Source: Nitzschia sp. DOCU1
Taxonomy: Eukaryota > Bacillariophyta > Bacillariophyceae > Bacillariales > Bacillariaceae
Direction: 5' to 3'
NCBI GenBank assembly: GCA_951394045.1
Contig: OX595989.1
Coordinates: forward strand, 3,348,001 to 3,412,000
DNA: 64,000 nucleotides
Shown here in pieces: positions 52,351 to 63,513 of this stretch. Under the pieces are notes generated by a model. That model worked only from the letters and a program-made list of their open reading frames with translations. It was not told where the DNA came from and did not search any database. Each line of letters begins with the position of its first letter. Within the stretch, counting starts at the first letter, position 1. A program made the position numbers and the translations under genes.

Positions 52351-53650
52351 CGTAATGCTCAAATTTCTACCGAAGTAGTTATTATCTACCAGAATCCCCC
52401 TTCCCCGTATGTAGCAACCCCGATACGGTCGTCGTAGTCTGTAGAATTTGCACCGTATCCCATACGTAGGTTCTACCGCGATGTTGCCCAAAAAGTAGAT
52501 ATTTTGAGGGCATTTTGGCTACTCTAAGGACTCCTTCCGAGCCCACGTGGCATGCGATTTCATGCCAAATCATACCGTCATGCACCTCTACTCACACAAG
52601 TCGTGCAGACGGTATTCAAGAATTTCTACACTACTCGAACACATGAAACACTCGCAAACAACAATGACAACACCGATGCACCTGGGCCCATGTGCCAATG
52701 CCGGATTCCTGTCACACTTTACTTCAACAGGGGATAAAATGCATGCATTGGCATGATGCATTTTTGGATTTGCCAAACGAGTTGCATGCCAAAAAGATGC
52801 CAAAAAGGCGCCCCCCTACAGCAGCAAACAACAACCTGCCAGTGGGGCAACGAGAGCGGTGATGATGATTGGTATGATGATGCTCGGGGCGCGCAATGAG
52901 AGCGATGATGATGATGATTGGTATGATGATGGTCGGGGGGCGAGTTGTCTGGATCCCAGAAAATGAATGAACCAACAACAAGAACAATTTGCCAAAGAAC
53001 AGGCAGCTTGAGGAAACAAACCCAAATGCCTTGCGACTGCGGTGCCAATGATTCATTTTGACCCAAAGAAAAAGAAGAACAAGGACCCAAGCAAGAAAAG
53101 GAGAGTCGTTGCAGCCAAGTCCTATCAACAAAAATTGGAAGAACGAGAGCAATGGTGGGAGAGGCTGAAAAAGAAGCTTGGCAGCAGAGTGCAAGAAGAA
53201 GACGAGGTGAAAAAAACAACGATGACGACGACCAAATATCAAGGGCAAGGCTTTCACAATGATGTTGACTACTGCTACAATTATCATCAGGTGTCACTGG
53301 ACTTGGGCGGGGCGATGGTGTTAGTACAACAGCAACATCTACATGTACTCAACAAGAATCAGAGAATCCCTCCATGCCTGCTACTACCAGGAGCTAGAAC
53401 ATACAGCACAGTATTTTAACCCTAACAGTATAGAGTAGAGTGAAACAGTACCCATGTCAAGAAACAGTTACAGTAGCTAGCTAGAGAATGGTACCTGCTG
53501 GCTCTATCCGGTCGAACGCCTGGTCCGCCCACCGCTGTGGACGACTTGGACTCGAACGAATGCTTGTGCGCAGTTTGCGAACCCCTCCAACATAGATGAC
53601 TGCGGTTTGTGCGGTAGATAATATGGTAGAGAAAGTTGAGTCTACGAACC
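52351..53650. repeat. 1300-bp tandem unit, copy 5
   Basis: Carries G at 52470. Its right border abuts the unique region upstream of the dehydrogenase gene. Confidence 0.9.
53048..53419 (+). CDS. Repeat-unit ORF, copy 5
   Basis: Identical in sequence to the frame at 47848-48219; same doubts apply. Confidence 0.28.
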   Translation: MIHFDPKKKKNKDPSKKRRVVAAKSYQQKLEEREQWWERLKKKLGSRVQEEDEVKKTTMTTTKYQGQGFHNDVDYCYNYHQVSLDLGGAMVLVQQQHLHVLNKNQRIPPCLLLPGARTYSTVF

Positions 53651-53921
53651 CGGTATCGAATCCCCAAATCTGATCGCCGGGTGATTTCCCTGCGAGCTCC
53701 ACGAGACCTCTCAGTGATTATGAGTCAGCCCATTTCTGTCTTCGCCGTCGGAACCTTCCGTCCCCATTTATTGCCACCAACCTTTGGGACGGTCTCAGTT
53801 CAATCATAATCAGAGGTGATACATTTTCGTACTTCAAGTTGAGCGGTCAGCCGGGGGTTGTCTTGTAGCGGTGTAGTTCCTGAAGTCCAGAGGAACGAGA
53901 AGCTTCAAACCAACCCCCACG

Positions 53922-55016
53922 ATGTCGTCGGTATCTCCTTCCTTGTTTCTGAAGCGACACTTGGTCCTGGGAATTCTTCTCTCGGTTCTCGTTGCTTGTA
54001 TCCTTTATCGAGATGAGTTGATAGATCACTGGATACTTGGCATAGAGTTCCCGATCCCCTCGGATGAAAATGGCAGTATTGTTATCACAGGGACATCCTC
54101 TGGCATTGGACGAGAAACCTGTGGCTACTTGGCCGAGCGACATGCCCGCCTGAACTTTTACTGCGGCGTTCGCAGTCTCGACGACGGCAGAGAATATCCA
54201 TTTACTCTCCCCAATGTAAAGGCTGTGCAACTAGATGTCACCAATCCAGAACAAATCCATGCTGTCCTAAGTTCCCAACTACAATCGCCTTTGGTCGGCA
54301 TTGTCAGCAATGCCGGCATTGCGGAACTAGGAACACTGGAGTTTCAAACTATGGAGACATTTGAAAGGCACTTCCAAGTTAATCTCTTTGGAACTTTACG
54401 ATTTACCAAACTCGCCTTGCCCGCTTTGCGACAAACGCAAGGAAGAATTGTGTGGATTTCGTCCGCGTCGGCTAAAATTCGACCCTATTGTCGATGGGGA
54501 GCCTATCAAAGTTCCAAGGCAGCCATGGGAGTCTTGGGGGGTGCGTTGCGACAAGAAGTCGCGTCATTTAACATTTCCGTATCGATCATAGAACCCGGCT
54601 TTGTGGCAACGAAACTAATCGACAAGGCAGCAGGCCAATCGGACGTACAAAGAATTTCTCAAAAGGAACAAGAAACGTACCCACATATCTACAATCCAGA
54701 GTTCCTTCGAATGCAAACGGCTATTATGCATCATGGGGGGCCTGTGATAGAAACTTGTCGGGCCATTGATGATGCCTTGTTTTCGCCGTTCCCCAAAACG
54801 CATTACATCACCTCACGCTTGACCATTTTGCCAACGTGGCTCTTTATCCGAGTCGAAAGCGCATTTCCAACCCATCGATTTGGAGATTGGTTTAATAACA
54901 ACTTGTTCTTTCTTTCGTTGGCGGTAAAAATGCTGGAAGTACAAAAGGCAATAGACGAAAAGGGCATTCTCGGACTCCTATCGACTCTTTTGGTTGGGGG
55001 CGCAGCCGCCGCGTGA
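53922..55016 (+). CDS. Short-chain dehydrogenase/reductase with N-terminal membrane anchor
   Basis: 364 residues, single exon, from the ATG at 53922. A hydrophobic anchor at about 13-27 (LVLGILLSVLVACILY) precedes the Rossmann fold. The cofactor motif is TGTSSGIG near 55-62, followed by VQLDVTNPEQ (adenine-pocket Asp), VSNAGIAELG (NAG) and NLFGTLRFTKLALPAL. The active site has ISSASA (Ser) and YQSSKAAMG (Tyr-x-x-x-Lys), then IEPGFVATKL. This is a complete classical SDR, closest by eye to membrane-bound retinol or hydroxysteroid dehydrogenases of the endoplasmic reticulum. The substrate cannot be told. The C-terminal 100 residues hold another hydrophobic stretch (LTILPTWLFIRVESAFP). It starts about 270 bp after the tandem array. 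Confidence 0.9.
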   Translation: MSSVSPSLFLKRHLVLGILLSVLVACILYRDELIDHWILGIEFPIPSDENGSIVITGTSSGIGRETCGYLAERHARLNFYCGVRSLDDGREYPFTLPNVKAVQLDVTNPEQIHAVLSSQLQSPLVGIVSNAGIAELGTLEFQTMETFERHFQVNLFGTLRFTKLALPALRQTQGRIVWISSASAKIRPYCRWGAYQSSKAAMGVLGGALRQEVASFNISVSIIEPGFVATKLIDKAAGQSDVQRISQKEQETYPHIYNPEFLRMQTAIMHHGGPVIETCRAIDDALFSPFPKTHYITSRLTILPTWLFIRVESAFPTHRFGDWFNNNLFFLSLAVKMLEVQKAIDEKGILGLLSTLLVGGAAAA

Positions 55017-55546
55017 GGTTCTTCTATGCAAGCTCGCTTGTCTTATATTTGGCACACTACAAGCAGAATCGAGCTTTTGTGCCTTCCCAGCACGTTTCGA
55101 CTTCTACTTTTGCCCGTTGGGTTGATCTTTGTCCGTAATTGCTCCTGTACTGTTGTCTGTCACGATCCTCAATTGAATTGAGCAAACTACGGCTGATGCT
55201 TCCCACGCCTCCGCAATTTCCTCGAAAGGTAGCGGCTTGGACGTAGGCACGTTACCAGGGATTCTGACCCTTCGGTGTGCTCTCGAAGTGGTCTCTGCTA
55301 GACAAGCAATAATTCCCAATCTACTAGACTTCGATCTTCATCATAGTGGCAGCTAGTGGTATTTAACAAGAACACACATTCCCTGTGCCCTACATGAGCG
55401 TCAAATACAAGAATATGCGTTAGAGAAGCATCCAAATACAAGTTAACAATAATTATAAAGCTACCATTTCCCCGGATCATTGTCTTGGATGGTCGGTTTC
55501 ACACCGACACCGGACGCTGCACCTTGTCGATCGCCGATGCATTAAG
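55017..55546. other. Convergent spacer, nothing recognised
   Basis: About 530 bp between the converging dehydrogenase gene and the first member of the six-Cys membrane protein cluster. No gene or repeat is seen. Confidence 0.5.
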
Positions 55547-56454
55547 CTATACCATAACCCATTGATGCTTTGTCAACATCTTGTTTGTCTTTTCTTGATC
55601 GTGCTCCATTAAATTGTCAACGTCGTCGGAACCACCCCAAAGCGCCTTGACTTTCTTTTTGCTCTTCGCGAGCCATTGGGGACGGTGACGCTTCGTCACA
55701 GCATACGCGATATACCCAAGGACTACCAACAGAAACAATAGGGTCATTAACATGCCCGAGGGAATAGCCCACATTGAAGGCTTGGTAGCAATGTCTGCGT
55801 GGCACCGTCCCGCGAGTTTCGCGTCCGAGTTCCAATACAGATTCACGACAAGTTCCCCTTTGTATCCAGTCAGGAGCCAGCTCCCAAAGTCGCTCGACGG
55901 CGCTTTCGACGTGAAGGCTGTAGAAAATGAGTATGATCCATCCCCAGGACATTTGCCGTTTTCGTTGTTTTGATTGGCAGTTAGAGAGTCATCGCACAAT
56001 GGCATTGGGACCATGTCTGCAAGCACTTGTCGATGGGTGTACCCAAGAAGCGTGCGGATATTGGCATGGGCATGAATGTAAACAGTATCTGCATTGGTCG
56101 CCCCGAACATATCCTTCATTCCGTAGTACGTTACTGTACCCGGAGCATTGAGAGAAATTCGAAATGGGGATGATCACCATGAGACAAATGAGATTACCAA
56201 TGCTTCGAGAATTACGCAACTGCTCGTGCCATTTCCTACTTACGTTCCCCTTCAATTGATTCAGCTTCATCGCCAACGGTGCAGATGGAGTTTGGATTAC
56301 ATATGTAGGACAACTTTGCCTTGATCGGCCTACTTTCGCATTTGAATTTGTTCATGTCGACAACCACGTCGATTGCCGAGACCGTCAAAAGCCAGTTGGC
56401 GAGTAGTGCCAGTACCAGGATTCGTCTTATCCTTGTGGAAATCATCATCGTCAT
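55547..56454 (-). CDS. Six-Cys type I membrane protein, family member A
   Basis: Exon 1 is 56244-56454 and exon 2 is 55547-56133. The intron (56134-56243, 110 nt, GTAAGT...TACAG) is phase 1, giving 265 residues with ...EGE-L-TYYGMKDMF... at the join. I start at the ATG 56452-56454 because the signal peptide (ILVLALLANWLLTVSA) follows it; an upstream in-frame ATG exists at 56559. Exon 1 has three cysteines (KFKCESRP, YICNPNSIC). Exon 2 has three more (MPLCDD, GKCPGDGSYSF, LAGRCHADI) and W-L-L-T-G-Y-K-G. An IPSG motif precedes the membrane helix (TLLFLLVVLGYIAYAV), and the basic tail is about 50 residues. It is homologous to the next three genes on the same strand. I do not recognise the family. 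Cell-surface exposure of the N-terminal part is inference. Confidence 0.8.
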
Positions 56455-57349
56455 ACTGTATCGGTAAGGTAAGGGGGTGCGGCCTTCGATGGAATGGATA
56501 GGGTTGAACTGCTGTTGAGCATCAAAAGCGATTGTGGTTCCAAGAACCTCAAGCCACATTTTGTTCGTTTCCGTTGCTTCCTCTATTATTACCAGTAGCC
56601 CCGCTTTTCAACGGATTCAACGCATATTTGGCTTCTTTAAAGAACTCCGGTTGTACCAGGTATGCTTTGACGAATGGGATTTGGCGAGTTGATTTCGTGT
56701 AAACATGAAGTTAGCGCTTACGTAAATGGTGCGCCATCACATGAAAACTCCGCTCGAGCGCGCACCCGCGAGATTATTTATGTGGCCTAATAAAAGGCGG
56801 TCGCCCCGCGCGCAAACTGGGGCTCAGAATAGGTTTGTATCCGTATGGCGACTCCTATCATAGAAGCGTGGGTAGTCATGGTGGCGACATGATACGCGCC
56901 ATGTGTGCCACGATGATGCACTATTTTGTCTTGGTCAACATTAGTTAGTACTACTATAAGGGAATATCTACTCACTTCTAACCAATCAATCCGTATCAGT
57001 CGTCAAGCTTTAAATGAAGTAGTAGTATGGTCAAGAACACGATCCTTCGCTAATAGTAGCGCCCGCGGGGTTTGGTATGCCATGCTTCTGTGGGTGCTGC
57101 TGCTGGGGGGCTGGAGCTGTCGTTCCGTGCAGACCCGTTTAGCTATACTAATAAAGCCAAACTCTAATCTTCGCTGATTTCACTAATACTACTTTACTAC
57201 CGGTAGTAGTATAGAGCTGTCATCTATTAAAACGTCAAATAATAACTACTAGAATCGTTCCTTGTTTTGTGACCCTTTCGTCCTCACGGACGGAGTTATC
57301 GTTTCTTCTAAAGAGTTCAAGATTTTCATTCGTACATTTATGGTCAAGT
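56455..57349. other. Spacer between members A and B
   Basis: About 900 bp with TACTACTA/TAGTAGTA words at 56948-56955, 57018-57025, 57186-57215 and 57246. The frame of member A stays open to an ATG at 56559. No other gene is supported. Confidence 0.45.
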
Positions 57350-60300
57350 CTAGCAGCTTGCAGATTCCCAATCATATTCCTTTTTGTGGTAGATTCTTCT
57401 CAGCCCTTTTCGTTTTCTGTTGGCATAGAAGGCATTAGGGAATTCGACCGAGACGTTTTGCTTGGAAGGCCGCTTGACTGCCGGCGGATCCGATGTTCGT
57501 TTTCTGTTGGCATGGAAGACATTCGTGAATTTGACCGAGACGTCTTGCTTGGAAGGCCGCGTGACTCCCGGCGGATCCGATGTGTTTGGAGAAAGATCTC
57601 CCTTTTGACGGATTGACGCCCACCGCTGCACCCCTTGTTTTCCTGACTCATTTTGAGTTATACTGCGGCGGGGCTTTCGTGGACATTCTTGGTCGATCAA
57701 TGCGTCGATTGTCTTGCTCGTGAAAACAAAAACTCCGCGATCACATACGGCATGGATAGCCTCGCGGTCCACCGATGGCTTTTTCGGGCGCTCCCTCTGT
57801 TCCCGCTTCCAGACCTCAAACTGATTTTCCGGTAATACTGGGGTGGTCTCTTCCTGTGCAATGCGGCTGCGCTTTTGTGGAGGCCTTTCTGGCTGTTTGG
57901 GGGGCAGCGGTTCTGTTGGTTGTTCTGGCAGCTGCTGCTTCGGTGCCTTTTTGGGTGCCTCTGGTGGTACCGGTGACGGTGACTTGCGTGTGAAAACGTG
58001 AGCTCCATGATCATCACGCGCGACATATATAGAGTCCCGATCCGCCGGTGACTCAGTTTTCTGGTGCTCCTTCTGCTCCCGCTTCCACAAGGCCCCAAAT
58101 GGATTTCCCGACAATACTGAGGGTTCCTCCTGCATGATGATATTGACCTTTTGTGGAGGTCTTTCTGGCTGTTTGGGTGGCTGCTGTTTTGGTGGTTGTT
58201 CTGGTAGCTGCTGCTGCTTCGGTGCCTTTTTGGGCGCCTCTGGGGCCACCGGTGTCGGTGACTTGCGCGTGAAAACGTGAGCACCACGATCATCACGCAC
58301 GACATGGATAGAGTCGCGACCGGCCGACGGCTTCGTTTTTTGGCGCTCCTTCTGCTCCCGCTTCCAGGCCTCGAATCGATTTTCCGATAAAGCAGGGATG
58401 GTCTCTTCCTGTGTAACGCGGTTGCGCTTTTGTGGAGGGGTTTCTGGCTGTTCTGTTTCTTGTTTCTTCGGCTGCTGCTTTGGCGCGGGGCCGGACACCT
58501 TCGAGAATGCCGGTACCGGTGCTGATGCCGGTGACTTGCCTGTGGAAACTTGAGCTCCCCCATTATCACGTTTGACACGGAATGAGTCGCGATCGGCCGA
58601 TGGCTTCGTTTTTTGGCGATCCTTCTCCTCTCGCTTCCGCGCCTCGAAGGAAGCCTTCGAAAGCTTGGGGAGGGTCTCCTTCTTTGCAATGCTCCTGAGT
58701 GCTTGTGGAGGATTTTGTGCTTGTTTGGGTGCCTGCTTCTTGGGTGGCTGCTCCCGCTTCCACCAGGCCTCAGATGGATTTCCCGGTAATACGGAGGGTT
58801 TCTCCCGCATGATGCTATTGACCTTTCGTGGAGGTCTTTCTGGCTGTTTGGGTGGCTGCTGTTTTGGTGGTTGTTCTGGTAGCTGCTGCTGCTTCGGTGC
58901 CTTTTTGGGCGCCTCTGGTGATACCGGTACCGAGGCCAGTGGCTTGCATGTGAAAACGTGAGCACCACGATCATCACGCACGACATGGATAGAGTCGCGA
59001 CCGGCCGACGGCTTCGTTTTTTGGCGCTCCTTCTGCTCCCGCTTCCAGGCCTCGAATCGATTTTCCGATAAAGCAGGGATGGTCTCTTCCTGTGTGACGC
59101 GGTTGCGCTTTTGTGGAGGCGTTTCTGGCTGTTCTGTTTCTTGTTTCTTCGGCTGCTGCTTTGGCGCGGGGTCGGACACCTTCGAGAATGCCGGTACCGG
59201 TGCTGATGCCGGTGACTTGCCTATGGAAACTTGAGCTCCCCCATTATCACGTTTGACACGGAATGAGTCGCGATCGGCCGATGGCTTCGTTTTTTGGCGA
59301 TCCTTCTCCTCTCGCTTCCGCGCCTCGAAGGAAGCCTTCGAAAGCTTGGGGAGGGTCTCCTTCTTTGCAATGCTCCTGAGTGCTTGTGGAGGATTTTGTG
59401 CTTGTTTGGGTGCCTGCTTCTTGGGTGGCTGCTCAGGCGCCTCCGTTGGTAACGGTGCTGATGCCGGTGACTTGCGTGTAAACACGTGAGCACCACGATC
59501 GTCCCTTTCGACTTGGATAGAATTGCGCTCGGACGATGGCTGCGATTTTTGGCGCTCCTTCTTCTCCCTCTTCCACGCCTCGAATCGACTTGACAATAGT
59601 CCTGGTTTGGTTTCCTGCGTAGTAATCGTATCAGGGTCTTGTGGAGGACGTCCTTGTTCCGGGACTTCTTCCGTCACGTGTTCATCCGGTACCGGTGCTG
59701 GTGGATCGTAAGTGACAAGAGGAGCAACAAAGACGAGGCCGCGAGTCATACCCATTTCAATGTCCCTTTGCTTCTTTCTTCGTGGAAACCAAAAGCGACG
59801 TGATCGCTTAGGGCATTTCCCAGCCGAACGTTCAAATTCGGCTTGAAGGGAGTCGTGATCAGCAGATTGATCATTCTGGCGCTTCTTCTGCGCCCTGCTC
59901 GAGAAAAAGAACATGCCACGGTTAAATTCGGCTTGAATGGAATCGCGATCAGCAGATTGATCTTTCGAGGGCTTCTTCTGTTCCCGTATCCAGTTCAGAA
60001 AACGACTTTTGAACAAACCGGCGTTATCCCGTTCGTCTTCTTGTTCGCTCTTCTCAATGAGTAGAAGCTCTTTTTCAGGAAGCCTTTTCGTACGCCAGCA
60101 AGAGACCAAGATCCGACAAAGTACAAGCAAGCCCAGGATTGTTAGTGAAACAATGAGCCCGATTCTACCTGATGGGAGAGACTTCACCACTGCATGCATT
60201 TTCGAGGTGCTTGTTGTGTTGCTTCTTCGAGTTTCGATATCCACCGTACAAGTTCCAGCGAGAGTGGAGGTCGAATCCAGATAGATGTCTACTACTACCT

Positions 60301-60846
60301 TGGCCTTGTATCCAGTTGCTGCCCAACTGACAAAGTCGCTCATTGTATTTGGGAATGTGAAGTCAACATCAAAATCGGAGTGAGAGCCATCTCCAAGACA
60401 GTCGCGTCTAGCTTCCTCGCCATTTTGCTCCTCTTGGTCCCTGTTGTCGTCCAAACAGAGAGATACTGGGTAAAGATCTACGAGAGGCTGTTCGATAGTT
60501 TTGTATCCAGAGATGGAGAAACGCACGAAAGCGTCGAAGTAAAAAATGCTGTCTTCGGATACGTCCACGGCGTCACGAAGTCCATCGTAATTGACTGGAA
60601 GAGAAAATGCAAATCATGAGATTCTTCAATCGAGATGAGCAGCACATTCTCACAAGAAAAACAGGAAAACTCACTGGTGCCAACAATTTTCTCAGACTGC
60701 CCCAAGGAACAGAGTGACTCGTCGTCGCACACATACTTAAACTCCAACGTGATGGGCAGGTCTGCACATTCGGTACTGTTGCTAACTTTTAAGTCCAAGG
60801 CAGCCGACAAAGACACTAAAAAGGAGAAACGCCAAAGCTTGAACAT
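57350..60846 (-). CDS. Six-Cys type I membrane protein, family member B, with giant repetitive cytoplasmic tail
   Basis: Exon 1 is 60675-60846 and exon 2 is 57350-60594. The intron (60595-60674, 80 nt, GTGAGT...TTCCAG) is phase 1, giving 1138 residues. Signal peptide: FKLWRFSFLVSLSAALD. Ectodomain cysteines are TECADLP and YVCDDESLC in exon 1, then VSLCLDD, RDCLGDGSHSD and LAGTCTVDI; W-A-A-T-G-Y-K-A is the shared aromatic motif. LPSGRIGLIVSLTILGLLVL is the junction into the membrane helix near 215-236. The tail of about 900 residues is made of imperfect copies of one theme: E-A-W-K-R-E-Q-K-E-R-Q-K, then a Ser/Asp/Arg-rich DRDSIHV, RDDRGAHVFT, KSPAS, and Pro/Lys/Gln-rich spacers. It ends with two copies of a VKRPSKQNVSVEFPNAFYANRK-like unit. 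The tail has no enzyme domain; a scaffold or intracellular binding role is inference. Confidence 0.82.
58070..59425 (-). repeat. About 680-bp in-frame tandem duplication in the tail of member B
   Basis: Segment 58070-58745 is repeated at about 58746-59425 with an offset of 675-681 bp and high identity. For example GCACCACGATCATCACGCAC occurs at 58281 and 58962. The junction is seen as EAWWKREQPPKKQAPKQ, where the usual KREQKE continuation is replaced by QPPKKQAPKQ from the other repeat. This is what unequal exchange between short repeats would leave. The borders are approximate. Confidence 0.8.
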
Positions 60847-61464
60847 TGTTCAATTCTATCAATTGCAAATCGAAAAATATGAGCTGAGAAGAGCATCACC
60901 CGTCCTTTCCGCCTTCTTGATTGGAGTCAAATATTGACAAGAATGGCAGGAAGGAGGTGCACCACATTTTTAAGTCGATCTCCTATTGCACAGTAGATTA
61001 AAGCGTGCGTCCACGGAAACTAAAAGTCATAAAATAATGTTCTTCTGAGCGTTGAGTTACTATCGCGCAGCTCGAAAGAAGGATGGGATACATGAATTGT
61101 GTGTGGCAGATGCAGAAAAATCATTCGGGGCGATCTCTACGTTCGCGATGGGTGCACCAAGGGGCCAAAATCGAAAAGGTGCTCACCCGGCGCGTCTTTA
61201 ATCCGAAAGGCAGCTGGACGAACGACGACCCCCCAGACAAGCTGGGGGTCCGCATTGTGGAGATGGTTACGATTATTTATCCTCTATCAATGTGATACAA
61301 CCAATAGAGTTCTTGCATCACACGCACGATTCCTTGATATCATTGACAAAGGAGTGAGTTCTGCAAAATCTCCCAACGCTGCTTGTTGATAGTACCCAAA
61401 TCATCCGGACGAAAGGAGCCGCTCGCCCCACGAGAAAAGGTATGGCCCGGCATTCCCTGCTTCA
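60847..61464. other. Spacer between members B and C
   Basis: About 620 bp. A hairpin with stem ACCCCC(C)AG / CTGGGGGT lies at about 61228-61249, downstream of member C's stop. No gene is supported on either strand. Confidence 0.45.
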
Positions 61465-62696
61465 CTAAGCTACCATCTCGTCCGTGTCTTGTTCTTGTGA
61501 TGGAACATCCGTATTATTTCGAACCCCCCTCGACCAAAGAGGCATTTTCATCCACCTCCTTTGTTTTCTCTCGCCGGCGGTTTCAATACTTTCAAGACCT
61601 ATCTCTTCACCCGCTTCGCTTGAGATAGCAAGGGTTCCTTCTTCCTTAGAAGGTGCAATTCTTGTCGATCCAACCTTATCATCTTCGGTACTTGCGGCAC
61701 CTGAGATGAGCGTTGCTCCTTCCTTTGGTTCGAACGCATGGACTCTTGACGACTTGGCCTTTGTGAAGCCGAAAGATCTGGAAGAAGGACGTATGGGATG
61801 CAGATTGGATTCTGATTTCAGATTCTCTAGATCCTGCGGTTCTGTTTCTTCACTTGGCAACAACGGATGTTTACGCGGATCCGCCCTGCGGTAACACAAC
61901 CAGGCAAGACAACAATGACAGCAGCACAAAATCGCTGCACATAGGACACTTAGTGCAACGATTGCACCAAGACGCCCGGTCGGAGCGCTTTCGTCTTTGC
62001 CGTTCACTTTGAACGTATAGGTTTGAGTGCTGACGGTTTCGATCTCCATTTCGCAACGTCCAGCCAAGACGTCGTCGACTTCGTTAAAAAAGATGTCGAA
62101 GTAGATCTTGCCTTTGAACCCACTCGCAGCCCAATCGATCCAATAACCTTTTATGTCAGGAAAGTTGTAGTCGGCACTGAACGTGTACGCGCCATCTTCC
62201 GGGCAGTCCCCAATCTTGGAGCCATCTTCATTGGAGCGATAGTAGTCAGGACAAACTGGGACTTCCGTTGCTTCCAGCATAGACTGCTGAAATGTCTTAT
62301 ACCCAGCTATCGAGAAACTTATAGTCGAATTGATGTATAATATGTCATCCTCAGACGCACCGACCGCGTCTACGAGCCCGTCGTAGACCACTTTTTGGAG
62401 AGTTGGTTCGAACGCAAAACATGCCTCAGTTAGCAAAGCATGGCCAATTACCTATGACCATCAAGGCGGCCATAATTCGCATATTCTTACTTACATTCTC
62501 CTCCAACCATCTCGGAAGTACCAAAAGTGCACTCGAAGCCTTCCGTGCACAGCGTCGTGAAATTCAGGGCAACCGGGAGGCTTTCGTCGCATGTGATGTT
62601 TTCAAGGACCCTCATCTTCAAGGCCGAAACCGTGGGCTGAAGAAAGGAGGAAACAAACAAAGTGCATTTCAACGCGTTCATTATTGAAGGTGTCAT
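61465..62696 (-). CDS. Six-Cys type I membrane protein, family member C
   Basis: Exon 1 is 62495-62696 and exon 2 is 61465-62390. The intron (62391-62494, 104 nt, GTAAGT...AAAAAG) is phase 1 and gives GGE-L-VYDGLVDAVGASEDD at the join; 375 residues. Signal peptide: ALKCTLFVSSFLQPTVSA. Ectodomain: ITCDESLPVALNF, TTLCTEGFEC, then EVPVCPDY, GDCPEDGAYTF, WAASGFKGKIYFDIFF and LAGRCEMEI. APTGRLGAIVALSVLCAAIL leads into the membrane helix, followed by a Cys-rich juxtamembrane stretch (CCCHCCLAWLCYRR), a candidate for palmitoylation. The tail is about 150 residues, acidic and Ser-rich, with no repeats of the kind seen in member B. Confidence 0.82.
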
Positions 62697-63513
62697 GTTA
62701 AACCTGGAACTGAAAGAGAAATGTGAATCCTTTGACGGATTTTTCTGAGATCTTCGTGCAAGCGGAGTTTATGGCAGCGGTTGGAAATTCGATGACCGAG
62801 CCTTCAACATGTGGCAATTTTGTTGCACATAGCGAACGGCGTGCTCGAAGTGCATCTCAGGCTTAAATGGGCTTTAAAATTTGGTTACCTTCAACCTCAC
62901 ACCGTGCGCTCGAAGTCGCCAAACGAAAGGCAAAGTTGCGCCTTGGCGACCAAATCGCCATGTGTCTTTGATAAAAAGATATCGAAAATAACATACATGG
63001 CTCATGCCCAGTGGATTGAGCAGCTTGTGGACGCCACATGTATTATCATCGGATGCCATTGTAAGAGGATACCAGTATCGGATTTTGTCGATTTCAAGGT
63101 CTCGAACAAGACGAAAGTTTTGTGCTGTACGCGAACCGGATTCGATTGACCGCGAAGGTGATAATGCTACATACTTACTGCTATTAAAGCCGCGAAAAGT
63201 ACGCGCTTTCCAGTTAGCAGCAACCATGACAATCAAAGAGGCACTATGAGTGTAGCATCAGGACAAAATATTGCCGGGCCCAGCGCCCCCTTGAAAATTT
63301 GACTTACTGGGACGACTAGATAGGAACCGGAAGTCGATAGCAGAAACCAGCCGTCGACTTCGTCTACGTGCGACGACAAATGCAATGTGATCTAAAAGCC
63401 GAACGTATCGGAATGCAAGATATAATTTTACATCGAAAATAGTTGGATCCCGAGTATACAATTGGTTCAACCCACCAACTACACCCTCTCCTCAGGCCAT
63501 GGCGATCGTCCTC
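62697..63513. other. Spacer between members C and D
   Basis: About 820 bp without a supported gene. It contains the 3' end of member D and the promoter of member C. Short frames on both strands contradict each other and have no family features. Confidence 0.45.

Larger units (their letters stand above)
47151..53650. repeat. Tandem array: five 1300-bp units
   Basis: Exactly 6500 bp, five head-to-tail copies with a period of exactly 1300 bp. The array starts at CGTAATGCTC (47151) and ends before unique sequence CGGTATCG (53651); up to about 3 bp at each border are ambiguous. I find only two variable positions. The first is A at 47270 and 49870, but G at 48570, 51170 and 52470. The second is A at 49618, with G at the same place in the other units. 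Each unit contains an internal near-duplicate of about 45 bp with GATGAT repeats, TGGCATG/CATGCCA hairpins, and a 123-codon ORF. There is no rRNA, tRNA or transposase gene that I can recognise. Confidence 0.95.

Noticed and set aside
47151..53650. Array as rDNA, 5S, tRNA or spliceosomal RNA repeat
   Set aside because: No conserved rRNA, 5S box, tRNA T-arm with matching stem, or U-RNA sequence could be recognised in the 1300-bp unit.
47151..53650. CRISPR-like array
   Set aside because: The period is 1300 bp with no short repeat-spacer structure, and the genome is eukaryotic.
61083..61389. Two overlapping short plus-strand frames upstream of member B
   Set aside because: Mutually exclusive frames across a hairpin region, no domain and no conserved equivalent in other spacers of the cluster.
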